A DNA stretch of 22,935 bases from an uncultured Faecalibacterium sp. (GTDB taxonomy: Bacteria > Bacillota > Clostridia > Oscillospirales > Ruminococcaceae), in assembly GCA_934511465.1 (NCBI GenBank), contig CAKSWG010000030.1, positions 1-22,935 of the forward strand, given 5' to 3'. Of this stretch, positions 16,033 through 22,596 are shown in pieces; position 1 is the first letter of the stretch, and every line of letters begins with the position of its first letter. The notes below the pieces were generated by a model that did no database searches, was not told the origin of the DNA, and worked only from the letters and a program-made list of their open reading frames with translations. The position numbers and the translations under genes were made by a program.

Positions 16033-16074
16033 GGAGATTTTCCTTTCTATTGTTAAATTTGAACGCAGGATTTT

Positions 16075-16539
16075 TTACATAAAAGACGCCACAGCCAGAG
16101 TGGTAAGCAATGCACCGGCGATCACCAGCACACTTTTTACGTGGCCGTCGTCTGTTTCCGTTTGTGCAGGCTGCTGTGCGGGCTTGGTGGTGGTGGAACT
16201 GCTGCTGGATGCGGCAGCCTTCACGCTCCAGTGAGCATACACGGTGGTGTCGCCGGTAAACACAGTGGAGGTGGAGATTTTTGTGCCGCCCACCGGCTCG
16301 GTATACCAGCCATCAAAGGTATAGCCGTCCAGCGTGGGCTGCACGGGCAATGCGCTCAGCTTGCCGCTGAGGTTGGTTGTGACCGCCACAACGGAACTGC
16401 TGCCGCCCATGGCATCCAGACCGATGGTGTAGGTCTGGGACGCCGTGCTCTCCTCCGCTGCAAAAGCCGCAGGCAGCGCGCAGCACAGCAGTGCCGCCGT
16501 GAGCAGACCAAGGACCAGTGTTTTCAAGACCTTTTTCAT
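16075..16539 (-). CDS. Secreted InlB B-repeat protein with C-terminal membrane anchor
   Basis: A 154-residue exported protein. It has a signal peptide (about 1-28, ending AFA) and one Listeria-Bacteroides (InlB B/Flg_new) repeat at about 38-104, with GYTFDGWYTEPVGGTKI and TTVYAHW. A serine/threonine/glutamine linker (107-130) and a terminal hydrophobic helix (about 135-153) complete it. There is no LPXTG motif, so it is probably membrane held. B-repeats are beta-grasp modules that bind proteins or glycans on surfaces. The start at 16539 has GAGGAG upstream; the longer frame from 16593 lacks one. It is co-transcribed with the double-glycine peptide, so an accessory, receptor or immunity role can be proposed but not shown. 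Confidence 0.75.
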   Translation of the reverse strand: MKKVLKTLVLGLLTAALLCCALPAAFAAEESTASQTYTIGLDAMGGSSSVVAVTTNLSGKLSALPVQPTLDGYTFDGWYTEPVGGTKISTSTVFTGDTTVYAHWSVKAAASSSSSTTTKPAQQPAQTETDDGHVKSVLVIAGALLTTLAVASFM

Positions 16540-16664
16540 AGAACTCCTCACTTTCCTGACAGAATGGAAGGGACATCCGGCAACCGGAGACACCTGAACA
16601 GACCTCGATGTCTCCGCTGCGGTACAGCAGACCGGAAAAGCAGGGAAGAAGAGGTTTATTCAAC

Positions 16665-16702
16665 CTTATATTTACCATATAGAGTGCAACAAGAGCGCAA
16701 CA
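16665..16702 (-). promoter_or_regulatory. Promoter of the InlB/double-glycine-peptide unit with TGTTGC-N5-TGTTGC
   Basis: On the minus strand two TGTTGC hexamers (16702-16697 and 16691-16686) lie exactly 11 bp apart, 15 bases before TATAAG (16670-16665). The near copy lies at the -35 (TTGTTG with a 16-bp spacer). This matches the pilus promoter closely. Confidence 0.55.
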
Positions 16703-16811
16703 AAATGGGCGGATTTTGTTGTCAGAATGAAAAAAAGCACGTTTTCACAAATTGTGCGGTACAAATGCAGCGGTCTGGCCGATCCTTGGAACAGAAAGGC
16801 TGTAATTCCTC

Positions 16812-16840
16812 TTGTGGAAAAAGAGAAATTATGCTATAAT
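16812..16840 (+). promoter_or_regulatory. tRNA-Gln promoter
   Basis: TTGTGG (16812-16817), a 17-bp spacer and consensus TATAAT (16835-16840) with TGC in front. Transcription should start about 5 bases before the mature tRNA. Confidence 0.85.
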
Positions 16841-16851
16841 ATTTTGCGTAA

Positions 16852-16925
16852 TGCGCCATCGCCAAGCGGTAAGGCAGGGGACTTTGACTCCCCCATCGTA
16901 GGTTCGACTCCTGCTGGCGCAACCA
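16852..16925 (+). tRNA. tRNA-Gln (anticodon UUG)
   Basis: A 74-base cloverleaf. The acceptor arms TGCGCCA and TGGCGCA pair fully, the anticodon stem GGGGA/TCCCC encloses loop CTTTGAC with anticodon TTG, and the T arm is GTAGG-TTCGACT-CCTGC. The discriminator is A and CCA is encoded. It has its own promoter and terminator. Confidence 0.96.
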
Positions 16926-16963
16926 AAAGCCCCGCTGGTCACAGGATCAGCGGGGCTTTTTGC
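16925..16963 (+). terminator. Terminator of tRNA-Gln
   Basis: AAAAGCCCCGCTG (16925-16937) pairs with CAGCGGGGCTTTT (16948-16960), with three further inner pairs, and ends in a T-run. The stem starts at the last base of the tRNA CCA. It may also end transcription of the carboxypeptidase-like gene from the other side. Confidence 0.88.
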
Positions 16964-17001
16964 GTCGTTTTCCACAACTGCGGGCCGCAGGGTGCAAGCC
17001 G

Positions 17002-18342
17002 TCAGCGGCGGTGGATCTTTTTGGTGGGCTTGCGGCGGTTCCAGTTGTTCAGCACCAGCCACACACCGTAAACAGCGGCGCACAGCAGGCTGAGCAGGAT
17101 CACCACCTTGAGGTACAAACTGCCCAGAAACTCCCGGAAGCGCGCCACGGTGAACAGCAGCGGGTTGCGGCTGATGTCCTGCCCGGCGACAAGGTCCACT
17201 ACGCCGATGGTCTCGCCGGCCAGCTTCAACTCTACGGTGCCCACCACGTCGCCCTGCTGGATGGGCGCACACACATAGTCCGGCAGGTGGAAATATTTCT
17301 GGGTCACGCTGCCGTCGCTGGTAGAGGGCAGCAGGGTCATCATGCTGTCGGCAGGGTACAGCTGCAAAGAGCCTGCATCGGAAGAGTATTTCACCGGAAC
17401 CTCGGCCAGCGCAAGGTCCGTATCCAGCGCGGCCTGAATGGAAAAGCTGTCAAACACCCAGTCTATGAGCTTGACCGTTTCGTACAGGGCCGGGCGGCGG
17501 TTGGCATAGCCGAAATCATCGCAGGTGTCGGGGCTTTCCATAACGCAGAAAATATACGTAGCGCCGTTTTTGTTGGCCCATGAAACGTAGCTCTGGCTGC
17601 CGCTGTCGTTTTTAAAAGCAGTCACATCGCACATGCCGCCCTGCATGGCGCTGCGGTAGTATTTGCCACCGCTGGCTTTGTTCAGAGCAGCGTTCTGGCT
17701 GACCAGAATGGAGGGCGACCGGTGCTTTTCCTTGGCGGGCATGGTAAAGGTGGGTGCGGCGGAGATCTCCGCAAAGGCGTCAAAGCTGGTCAGGTAACGC
17801 AGGATGAGGTACATATCCACGGCACAGGTCACGTTGCCGCTGTCGATGCCGCAGGCGTCCGTCCATGTGCTGTGGGTGGTGCCGATGCGCTGCGAAAGGG
17901 TGTTCATCTGGCTCACCCACCCGGCAAGGTCGCCGCCGGAAAGCGCATAGGCAAGGCCCATGGCAGCTTCGTTGGCGTTGCGGGTCACCATGGCGTAGAT
18001 GGCTTCGCGGTAAGTGAATGTCTCGTTGGAGCGCATATCGGCGTTATTGGTGTTGTACACGTAATCCGAGATGGCAAAGGGCATCTGGAAGGTGTCGTCC
18101 AAGTGGTCGGCGTAGTTGGTCAGCACAAGGGCGATGGTCATATACTTGGTCAGGCCGCCGGCAGACACCTGCTTTGTGCTGTCCTTGTCGTAGACGATGA
18201 TGTTGGTATCGGTGTTGACGATGTAGGCACTTTTGGCCTGCACCGCATACACCGGAGTGGGGTCAAACATGGCCCCGGCGGGCAGAACAAGGCAGCTGAA
18301 CAGGACGGCAAACGTTAAAACCAGCGCAAAAATACGTTTCAT
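17002..18342 (-). CDS. PBP5/DacF-like protein with all three catalytic motifs altered (probable pseudo-carboxypeptidase)
   Basis: A 446-residue exported protein with the layout of S11 D-Ala-D-Ala carboxypeptidases. It has a signal peptide (about 1-24, ending AGA), a penicillin-binding fold (about 30-285), a PBP5 C-terminal-type beta domain (about 320-405) and a membrane anchor (about 412-435) with a basic tail. The family removes the last D-alanine of cell-wall stem peptides. Here the active-site motifs are changed: SxxK reads GLTK (G63-K66), SxN reads NAN (122-124) and KTG reads QGG (234-236). Catalysis by the usual mechanism seems impossible. The reading frame is intact with a good ribosome site (AAAGGA, start 18342), so it appears maintained as a binding or regulatory protein. 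Confidence 0.85.
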   Translation of the reverse strand: MKRIFALVLTFAVLFSCLVLPAGAMFDPTPVYAVQAKSAYIVNTDTNIIVYDKDSTKQVSAGGLTKYMTIALVLTNYADHLDDTFQMPFAISDYVYNTNNADMRSNETFTYREAIYAMVTRNANEAAMGLAYALSGGDLAGWVSQMNTLSQRIGTTHSTWTDACGIDSGNVTCAVDMYLILRYLTSFDAFAEISAAPTFTMPAKEKHRSPSILVSQNAALNKASGGKYYRSAMQGGMCDVTAFKNDSGSQSYVSWANKNGATYIFCVMESPDTCDDFGYANRRPALYETVKLIDWVFDSFSIQAALDTDLALAEVPVKYSSDAGSLQLYPADSMMTLLPSTSDGSVTQKYFHLPDYVCAPIQQGDVVGTVELKLAGETIGVVDLVAGQDISRNPLLFTVARFREFLGSLYLKVVILLSLLCAAVYGVWLVLNNWNRRKPTKKIHRR

Positions 18343-18385
18343 GTGGACAATTCCTTTAAAAAGCGATAATATAAAACAACAGGCA

Positions 18386-18402
18386 GCGCCCTTTGCGGGC
18401 GC
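18386..18402 (-). other. Leader hairpin upstream of the carboxypeptidase-like gene
   Basis: GCGCCC and GGGCGC pair around a 5-base loop in the untranslated leader, about 45 bases before the start codon. No T-run follows, so it is not a clear terminator. Confidence 0.35.
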
Positions 18403-18441
18403 ACACCGGAAAAGACGATAAGCAGCGGAGTGCTGTTTCTT

Positions 18442-18447
18442 TATAAT
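18442..18447 (+). promoter_or_regulatory. Candidate -10 in the divergent intergenic region
   Basis: TATAAT reads on the + strand toward the phosphoesterase gene. The overlapping TATTAT reads on the minus strand toward the carboxypeptidase-like gene. No convincing -35 is seen for either, so divergent overlapping promoters are only a suggestion. Confidence 0.35.
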
Positions 18448-18524
18448 AACAGGTTTGCGGGGGCGTGGCAAGGCTTTTTGCGCCGAATGTGCGCGGTGCT
18501 CCCGCCCGGGCAGGGAGGTTCGGA

Positions 18525-19217
18525 ATGGTATATCTGACAGGCGACACCCACGGCGATATCGACCGCTTCAAGCATGGCCGGCTGCGCTGGCTGGGCAAAA
18601 AGGACACCGTGGTGGTGCTGGGCGACTTTGGCTTTGTGTGGGATGGCAGCAAAGAGGAGCAGAAAAAGCTGGACTGGCTGCGCAAGCGTCCGTATACCCT
18701 GCTGTTTCTGGATGGCAGCCACGAGAACTACGACCTGCTGCGGCAGTATCCCACCGAGGAACGCTTTGGCGGCAGGGTGCAGGCGCTTGGCGGCAATGTG
18801 TACCATGTGTGCCGCGGCAGCGTGCTGGAGCTGGAAGGCAGGAAGTACCTGTGCTTCGGCGGCGCGGAGAGCCCGGACAAAGAGGACCGGGAGCCCGGCG
18901 TCAACTGGTGGAAGGAAGAGATGCCCTCGGACGAGGAATATGCCTTCTGCGAACAGAATCTGGAAGCATGTGATCACAAAGTGGATTATGTGCTGACCCA
19001 CGATGCGCCAAGCAGATTTTTGGATTTTACCGCCCTTGCCTGCGGCGAGACCAACCAGCTGCACCGTTTTCTGGACAAAATTTTGCTGGAGCTGACCTAC
19101 GAAAAGTGGTTCTTTGGCTGTTACCATAAGGATGTGCAGCTTTCCACCAAGAGCCGCTGCGTGTTCTGCGATGTGGTGAATATGGGTGAAAAGCGCGCAA
19201 AGCTCCTTCGCCGCTGA
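18525..19217 (+). CDS. Calcineurin-like metallophosphoesterase
   Basis: A 230-residue cytoplasmic enzyme of the two-metal phosphoesterase superfamily, which hydrolyses phosphomonoesters or diesters. Metal ligands in order are GDTHGD (D7, H9), GDFGFVWD (D34), GSHEN (64-68), LTHDAP (H159) and GCYHKD (H201). The third motif is normally GNHE; here the asparagine is serine (S65). The start at 18525 follows GGGAGG by 6 bases, and the longer frame from 18465 has no such site. It is transcribed away from the carboxypeptidase-like gene and converges on recG. The substrate cannot be predicted. Confidence 0.85.
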   Translation: MVYLTGDTHGDIDRFKHGRLRWLGKKDTVVVLGDFGFVWDGSKEEQKKLDWLRKRPYTLLFLDGSHENYDLLRQYPTEERFGGRVQALGGNVYHVCRGSVLELEGRKYLCFGGAESPDKEDREPGVNWWKEEMPSDEEYAFCEQNLEACDHKVDYVLTHDAPSRFLDFTALACGETNQLHRFLDKILLELTYEKWFFGCYHKDVQLSTKSRCVFCDVVNMGEKRAKLLRR

Positions 19218-19273
19218 ACATAAGAAAGGCAGGCTCCCAGAGTAAACCCTCTCAGTCATTGCTGTGCAATGCC

Positions 19274-19301
19274 AGCTCCCCCGAAGAGGGGAGCTTTCTT
19301 T
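19274..19301 (+). terminator. Terminator of the metallophosphoesterase gene
   Basis: AGCTCCCC (19274-19281) pairs with GGGGAGCT (19288-19295), followed by TTCTTTG. It lies within the inverted-end element at 19243-19371. Confidence 0.75.
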
Positions 19302-19319
19302 GTGTGAACCGTAAAATGC

Positions 19320-19345
19320 AAAAAAGCTCTCCCTTCGGGAGAGCT
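19320..19345 (-). terminator. Terminator of recG
   Basis: In minus-strand sense AGCTCTCCC (19345-19337) pairs with GGGAGAGCT (19333-19325) around a 3-base loop, followed by a T-run. It is the right arm of the same element. Confidence 0.8.
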
Positions 19346-19367
19346 GGCGCGTAAGCGCCTGAGAGGG

Positions 19368-21428
19368 TTAATTCATCACTCCGGCTTTGTCAAACATCTG
19401 CTGTACCTGCTGCTCCAGCAGCGCATGTTCGGGCTGTTCCAGCAGCGGGTCTGCCGCCAGCAGGGCGGCGGCTTCCGCCTGCGCGGCGTGCAGGGTGCGG
19501 GAGTCGTTCATCAGGTCGGCGATCTGCAGCGTGGGCAGGCCGTGCTGGCGGCTGCCGAAAAAGTCGCCGGGGCCGCGGGTCTCCAGATCGTACTGCGCCA
19601 CCGCAAAGCCATCGGTGGTACTGCACAAAAATTTGAGGCGTTTTTGTACGTTCTCACTCTGGTTGTCGCTGACGAGGAAGCACCAGCTCTCCGCAGCGCC
19701 GCGTCCCACGCGGCCGCGCAGCTGGTGCAAAGCGCTCAGACCGTAGCGCTCGGCGTTCTCGATCACCATCACACTGGCATTGGGCACGTCCACACCCACC
19801 TCAATGACGGTGGTGGACACCAGTGCATCCAGCCGCCCGGCCTTGAAGTCTTCCATGACGGCGGCTTTTTCCTTGGGTTTGAGCTTGCCGTGCATCAGCC
19901 CCACCCGGCGGTCCGGCAGCAGTGCCTTGGCAACATCCTCGTAGTAGCTCTTGACGGCGTTCAGCCCGCCGTCCGGCACGTCCTCAATGGCCGGGCACAC
20001 CAGATACACCTGCCGTCCGCGCCCGATCTCCTGATCGAGAAAATGGTAGAGGTCATGCCGCTTTTTGCCGGTGATGCACCGGGTCTTGACCGGGGTGCGG
20101 CCCGGCGGCAGCTCGTCCAGAATGGAAATGTCCAGATCGCCGTAGATCAAAAGGCCCAGTGTGCGGGGAATGGGGGTGGCACTCATCACCAGCAGGTGGG
20201 GGTCCGCAGCCTTTTCGGCCAGCATGCCGCGCTGGCGCACCCCAAAGCGGTGCTGCTCGTCGATCACGGCAAGGCCCAGCCGGGCAAACTCCACGCCCTC
20301 GCTGAGGATGGCGTGGGTGCCCACCACAAGGTCTGCTTCGTCGTTCCGGATGGCAGCAAGGGTGGTGCGCTTGGCAGCGGCCTTCATGCTGCCGGTCAGC
20401 AGGGCCACCCGCATCCCGAAAGGCGCAAGCATCCGGTTCAGGCCCTCGGCGTGCTGGGCGGCCAGAATTTCGGTGGGGGCCAGCAGTGCGGCCTGATACC
20501 CCGCCCGGATGCAGGCCCAGATGGCGGCAGCCGCCACCAGTGTTTTGCCGCTGCCCACATCGCCTTGCAAAAGGCGATTCATGGACGTTTCGCCCGCCAT
20601 ATCGGCCAGGATCTCGCTCACGGCCCGGCGCTGGGCACCGGTGGGGGAAAAGGGCAGGCTGGCCCAGAAGGGGGTAGGGTCTGCCTGCTGCATGGGGGCG
20701 CCGGTGGCGGCAGCGCCCCGGTTCTTCATACGGCCGATGCCAAGCTGCAAAACCAGCAGCTCTTCGTAGATCAGCCGCCGCCGCGCTGCGTAGGCTTCGT
20801 CCTCGGTGGCGGGGCAGTGGATGGCCCGCACGGCGTCCGCCTTGGAGAGCAGGCGGTATTTTTGCAGCATTTCCGGGGGCAGCGGGTCGGGCAGCAGTTC
20901 GGCGTGGGGCAGCAGCTGACGCACACATTTGGCAATGGCGCTGCTGGAAAGCCCCTCGGTCTGGGGGTAAACGGCTTCAAAGGGCGCGGCCTTGATCTGT
21001 GCGGCGGTGCGCACCTGCGGGTTCACCATCTGGCGGCGCAGCATCCCGCCGGTAACAATGCCCTGAAAATAGTATTCCTGCCCCAGTTCCAACTTCTGGG
21101 CGGCATAGGGATTATTGAACCATGTGATCTCCAGACTGGCAACATCGTCCCCGGCAGTGATGCGCTCCATCCGCCGTCCGCCCGGCAGGATGCGCCCGCC
21201 GGGCTTGGCGAACACCTCGGCCTTTACCACGCATTCCGTGTCGGCGGGCGCTTCGGCAATGGAGTAAGGCTTTGTGAAGTCGATATACTTCCGGGGGTAG
21301 TGGCACAATAGGTCGGCCAGCGTCACGATGCCCAGCTTCTCAAACTTTTCGGCGGTTTTGGGGCCGACGCCCTTCAGATAGCGCACCGGCGTGTCCGGCG
21401 TGAGGGTGGTGTGGTTTTCGGCAGGCAT
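19368..21428 (-). CDS. recG: ATP-dependent DNA helicase RecG
   Basis: A 686-residue superfamily 2 helicase that regresses stalled replication forks and branch-migrates recombination junctions. The N-terminus has the helix-hairpin-helix-like LKGVGPKTAEKFEKLGI and the wedge (OB-fold) domain. Helicase motifs follow in order: Walker A GDVGSGKT, DEQHRFGVRQR, MSATPIPRTL, TTVIEVGVDVPNA and QLRGRVGRG. The length is normal for the family. AAGGAG 8 bases upstream fixes the start at 21428; the frame stays open to 21524 by chance. A candidate -10 TATACT lies at 21456-21451. The stop codon overlaps the end of the inverted-end element. Confidence 0.96.
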   Translation of the reverse strand: MPAENHTTLTPDTPVRYLKGVGPKTAEKFEKLGIVTLADLLCHYPRKYIDFTKPYSIAEAPADTECVVKAEVFAKPGGRILPGGRRMERITAGDDVASLEITWFNNPYAAQKLELGQEYYFQGIVTGGMLRRQMVNPQVRTAAQIKAAPFEAVYPQTEGLSSSAIAKCVRQLLPHAELLPDPLPPEMLQKYRLLSKADAVRAIHCPATEDEAYAARRRLIYEELLVLQLGIGRMKNRGAAATGAPMQQADPTPFWASLPFSPTGAQRRAVSEILADMAGETSMNRLLQGDVGSGKTLVAAAAIWACIRAGYQAALLAPTEILAAQHAEGLNRMLAPFGMRVALLTGSMKAAAKRTTLAAIRNDEADLVVGTHAILSEGVEFARLGLAVIDEQHRFGVRQRGMLAEKAADPHLLVMSATPIPRTLGLLIYGDLDISILDELPPGRTPVKTRCITGKKRHDLYHFLDQEIGRGRQVYLVCPAIEDVPDGGLNAVKSYYEDVAKALLPDRRVGLMHGKLKPKEKAAVMEDFKAGRLDALVSTTVIEVGVDVPNASVMVIENAERYGLSALHQLRGRVGRGAAESWCFLVSDNQSENVQKRLKFLCSTTDGFAVAQYDLETRGPGDFFGSRQHGLPTLQIADLMNDSRTLHAAQAEAAALLAADPLLEQPEHALLEQQVQQMFDKAGVMN

Positions 21429-21450
21429 GGCGTCAGCTCCTTTGCAGTGT

Positions 21451-21456
21451 AGTATA
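21451..21456 (-). promoter_or_regulatory. Candidate recG -10
   Basis: TATACT on the minus strand, which would give a short leader of about 16 bases ahead of the recG start. No clear -35 is visible. Confidence 0.4.
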
Positions 21457-21746
21457 GCCATTGTAGCACGGAGAAGGGGAGGATGCAAACAGATTAGAAT
21501 GGCCGCCGCGTGCGCTTTGGCCATGATCAGCGGAAATTCGATTCTTTTTTCACGGGATAGGCCGCCGCGGGAAGCGGCATTTTATAAAAAGAAGCCGTTT
21601 GGAATTACGACCCCTTTTGTGAAAAATGCGTTTGTCGCGGCCCGCAGGCCGCGACAAACGCAAATATAAAAATATTATTTCCGCTGATATTGTCAGAGCG
21701 AAGCGGAGACGATTCTTGATCGTGCTCTTGCAAATTTCTCCAAACC
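21457..21746. other. Gene-free, hairpin-rich intergenic region
   Basis: No supported gene. The region has a 16-bp perfect stem with loop CGCA at 21627-21662, ATGGCC/GGCCAT, GCCGC/GCGGC and TCCGCT/AGCGGA pairs, and an AT-rich ATATAAAAATAT stretch. GGCCGCCGCG occurs twice. It looks like a non-coding repeat or remnant of a mobile element. Confidence 0.5.
21627..21662. repeat. 16-bp perfect hairpin, terminator-like on the minus strand
   Basis: TGCGTTTGTCGCGGCC (21627-21642) pairs perfectly with 21647-21662 around CGCA. On the minus strand it is followed by TTTTTC, as an intrinsic terminator would be. No minus-strand gene lies upstream before tRNA-Cys, which has its own terminator. Confidence 0.65.
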
Positions 21747-21755
21747 TGCTATAAT
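21728..21755 (+). promoter_or_regulatory. Promoter of the small ORF and GNAT unit
   Basis: TTGCAA (21728-21733), a 16-bp spacer and consensus TATAAT (21750-21755) with an extended TGC. The predicted transcription start is only about 4 bases before the ATG of a 16-codon ORF at 21766. Confidence 0.7.
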
Positions 21756-21765
21756 CATTCCGGGA

Positions 21766-21816
21766 ATGAAGTTCTCCCAAGGGGCCAGCCCCTGGACCGC
21801 TGAATTTTCAAGCTGA
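21766..21816 (+). CDS. Possible 16-residue upstream peptide
   Basis: A 17-codon frame (16 residues and stop, starting MKFSQGASPW) whose TGA overlaps the next ATG as TGATG. It would be nearly leaderless if the promoter is read correctly. It may couple translation to the next ORF, which has no ribosome site of its own. It could equally be chance. Confidence 0.25.
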   Translation: MKFSQGASPWTAEFSS

Positions 21817-22010
21817 TGACTTCTGTGATTTTTATGAAATCGCAGGGGGCACCGGCTTTTTGTTTGCCAACCTGCGAAATCTTGGCCTTTTTCCTGTTTG
21901 CACCGGCGCTTCTAGGCGTCACCCGCATCAAAGCCGCCGTGGTGGGCGCGGTACTGGGGGCCATCGGGATGGATGCAGTGTATAAAAAGCTGCTGGAAAA
22001 GCAGGCATGA
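21816..22010 (+). CDS. Small hydrophobic protein of unknown function
   Basis: A 64-residue reading frame with a hydrophobic centre (about 21-52, EILAFFLFAPALLGV then AAVVGAVLGAIG) and a charged end YKKLLEKQA. It may be a small membrane protein. No ribosome site is seen before ATG 21816 or the inner ATG 21834, so the start is uncertain. The TGATG overlap with the frame at 21766 could explain expression. The GNAT gene begins 21 bases after its stop, suggesting co-transcription. The C-terminal half has codon use like its neighbours. Confidence 0.5.
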   Translation: MTSVIFMKSQGAPAFCLPTCEILAFFLFAPALLGVTRIKAAVVGAVLGAIGMDAVYKKLLEKQA

Positions 22011-22031
22011 AAGACAGGAGAGAAAAGAACT

Positions 22032-22514
22032 ATGGAGATCCGCAATGCAACATTAAATGACCTGCCCGCCATCACGGCAGTGGAGGCTGAGTGCTTCCCG
22101 GCGGCAGAAGCGGCCACGGCAGAGGAATTTGCCGGGCGGCTGGCACATTATGCAAACCACTTCTGGCTGCTGTTGGAAGAAGGGGAGCTGGCCGCTTTTG
22201 TGGACGGCTTGTGCACCGACAAAGCAGACCTGACCGACGAAATGTATGCCAATGCTTCCCTGCATAGCGAGACCGGTGCATGGCAGATGATCTTTGGCGT
22301 GAACACGGTGCCGCGCCGCCGCCGCCGCGGCTATGCGGAGATGCTTTTGCGGCGTGCCATCGCGGATGCCCGTGCGCAGGGGCGCAAAGGGCTGGTACTG
22401 ACCTGCAAGGACAGGCTTGTGCACTATTATGCAAAGTTTGGCTTTGTGAGCGAGGGCGTTTCCGGTTCTACGCACGGCGGCGTGGTATGGTATCAGATGC
22501 GGCTGACTTTTTAA
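22032..22514 (+). CDS. GNAT-family N-acetyltransferase
   Basis: A 160-residue enzyme that transfers an acetyl group from acetyl-CoA to an amine. The N-terminus begins with the typical EIRNATLNDLPAITAVEAECFP. Motif A, which binds acetyl-CoA, is VNTVPRRRRRGYAEMLLRRA (about 97-116), with RRRGYA as the pyrophosphate loop. Motif B contains HYYAKFGF (about 138-145). AGGAG at 22016-22020 precedes the start. The substrate is not evident. It is probably in a unit with the small ORF in front and ends at a strong terminator. Confidence 0.88.
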   Translation: MEIRNATLNDLPAITAVEAECFPAAEAATAEEFAGRLAHYANHFWLLLEEGELAAFVDGLCTDKADLTDEMYANASLHSETGAWQMIFGVNTVPRRRRRGYAEMLLRRAIADARAQGRKGLVLTCKDRLVHYYAKFGFVSEGVSGSTHGGVVWYQMRLTF

Positions 22515-22555
22515 GTTAGACGATTTAAAGTTGCGGAAAAAATATTTTTAAATTT

Positions 22556-22596
22556 GCAAAGCCGGAATGACTGCGGTTATTCCGGCTTTGCTTTTT
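22556..22596 (+). terminator. Terminator of the GNAT gene
   Basis: GCAAAGCCGGAAT (22556-22568) pairs with ATTCCGGCTTTGC (22579-22591), with three more inner pairs, then a run of five T. Confidence 0.9.

Larger units (their letters stand above)
19243..19371. mobile_element. MITE-like element with inverted ends and two terminator hairpins
   Basis: AACCCTCTCAG (19245-19255) and its exact complement CTGAGAGGGTT (19359-19369) bound a segment of about 125 bp, flanked by TAA on both sides. Each arm has the same plan: end sequence, a small variable hairpin (CATTGC/GCAATG; GGCGC/GCGCC), then a CAGCTC...GAGCT terminator hairpin. The small hairpins differ in sequence but keep their pairing. The element supplies terminators for both converging genes, and its right end overlaps the recG stop codon. 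It could be one palindromic element or two inverted copies of a structured repeat. Confidence 0.5.

Noticed and set aside
21550..21780. A 76-codon minus-strand frame between recG and the GNAT unit
   Set aside because: It crosses the 16-bp hairpin and the + strand promoter, lacks a ribosome site and has atypical composition.
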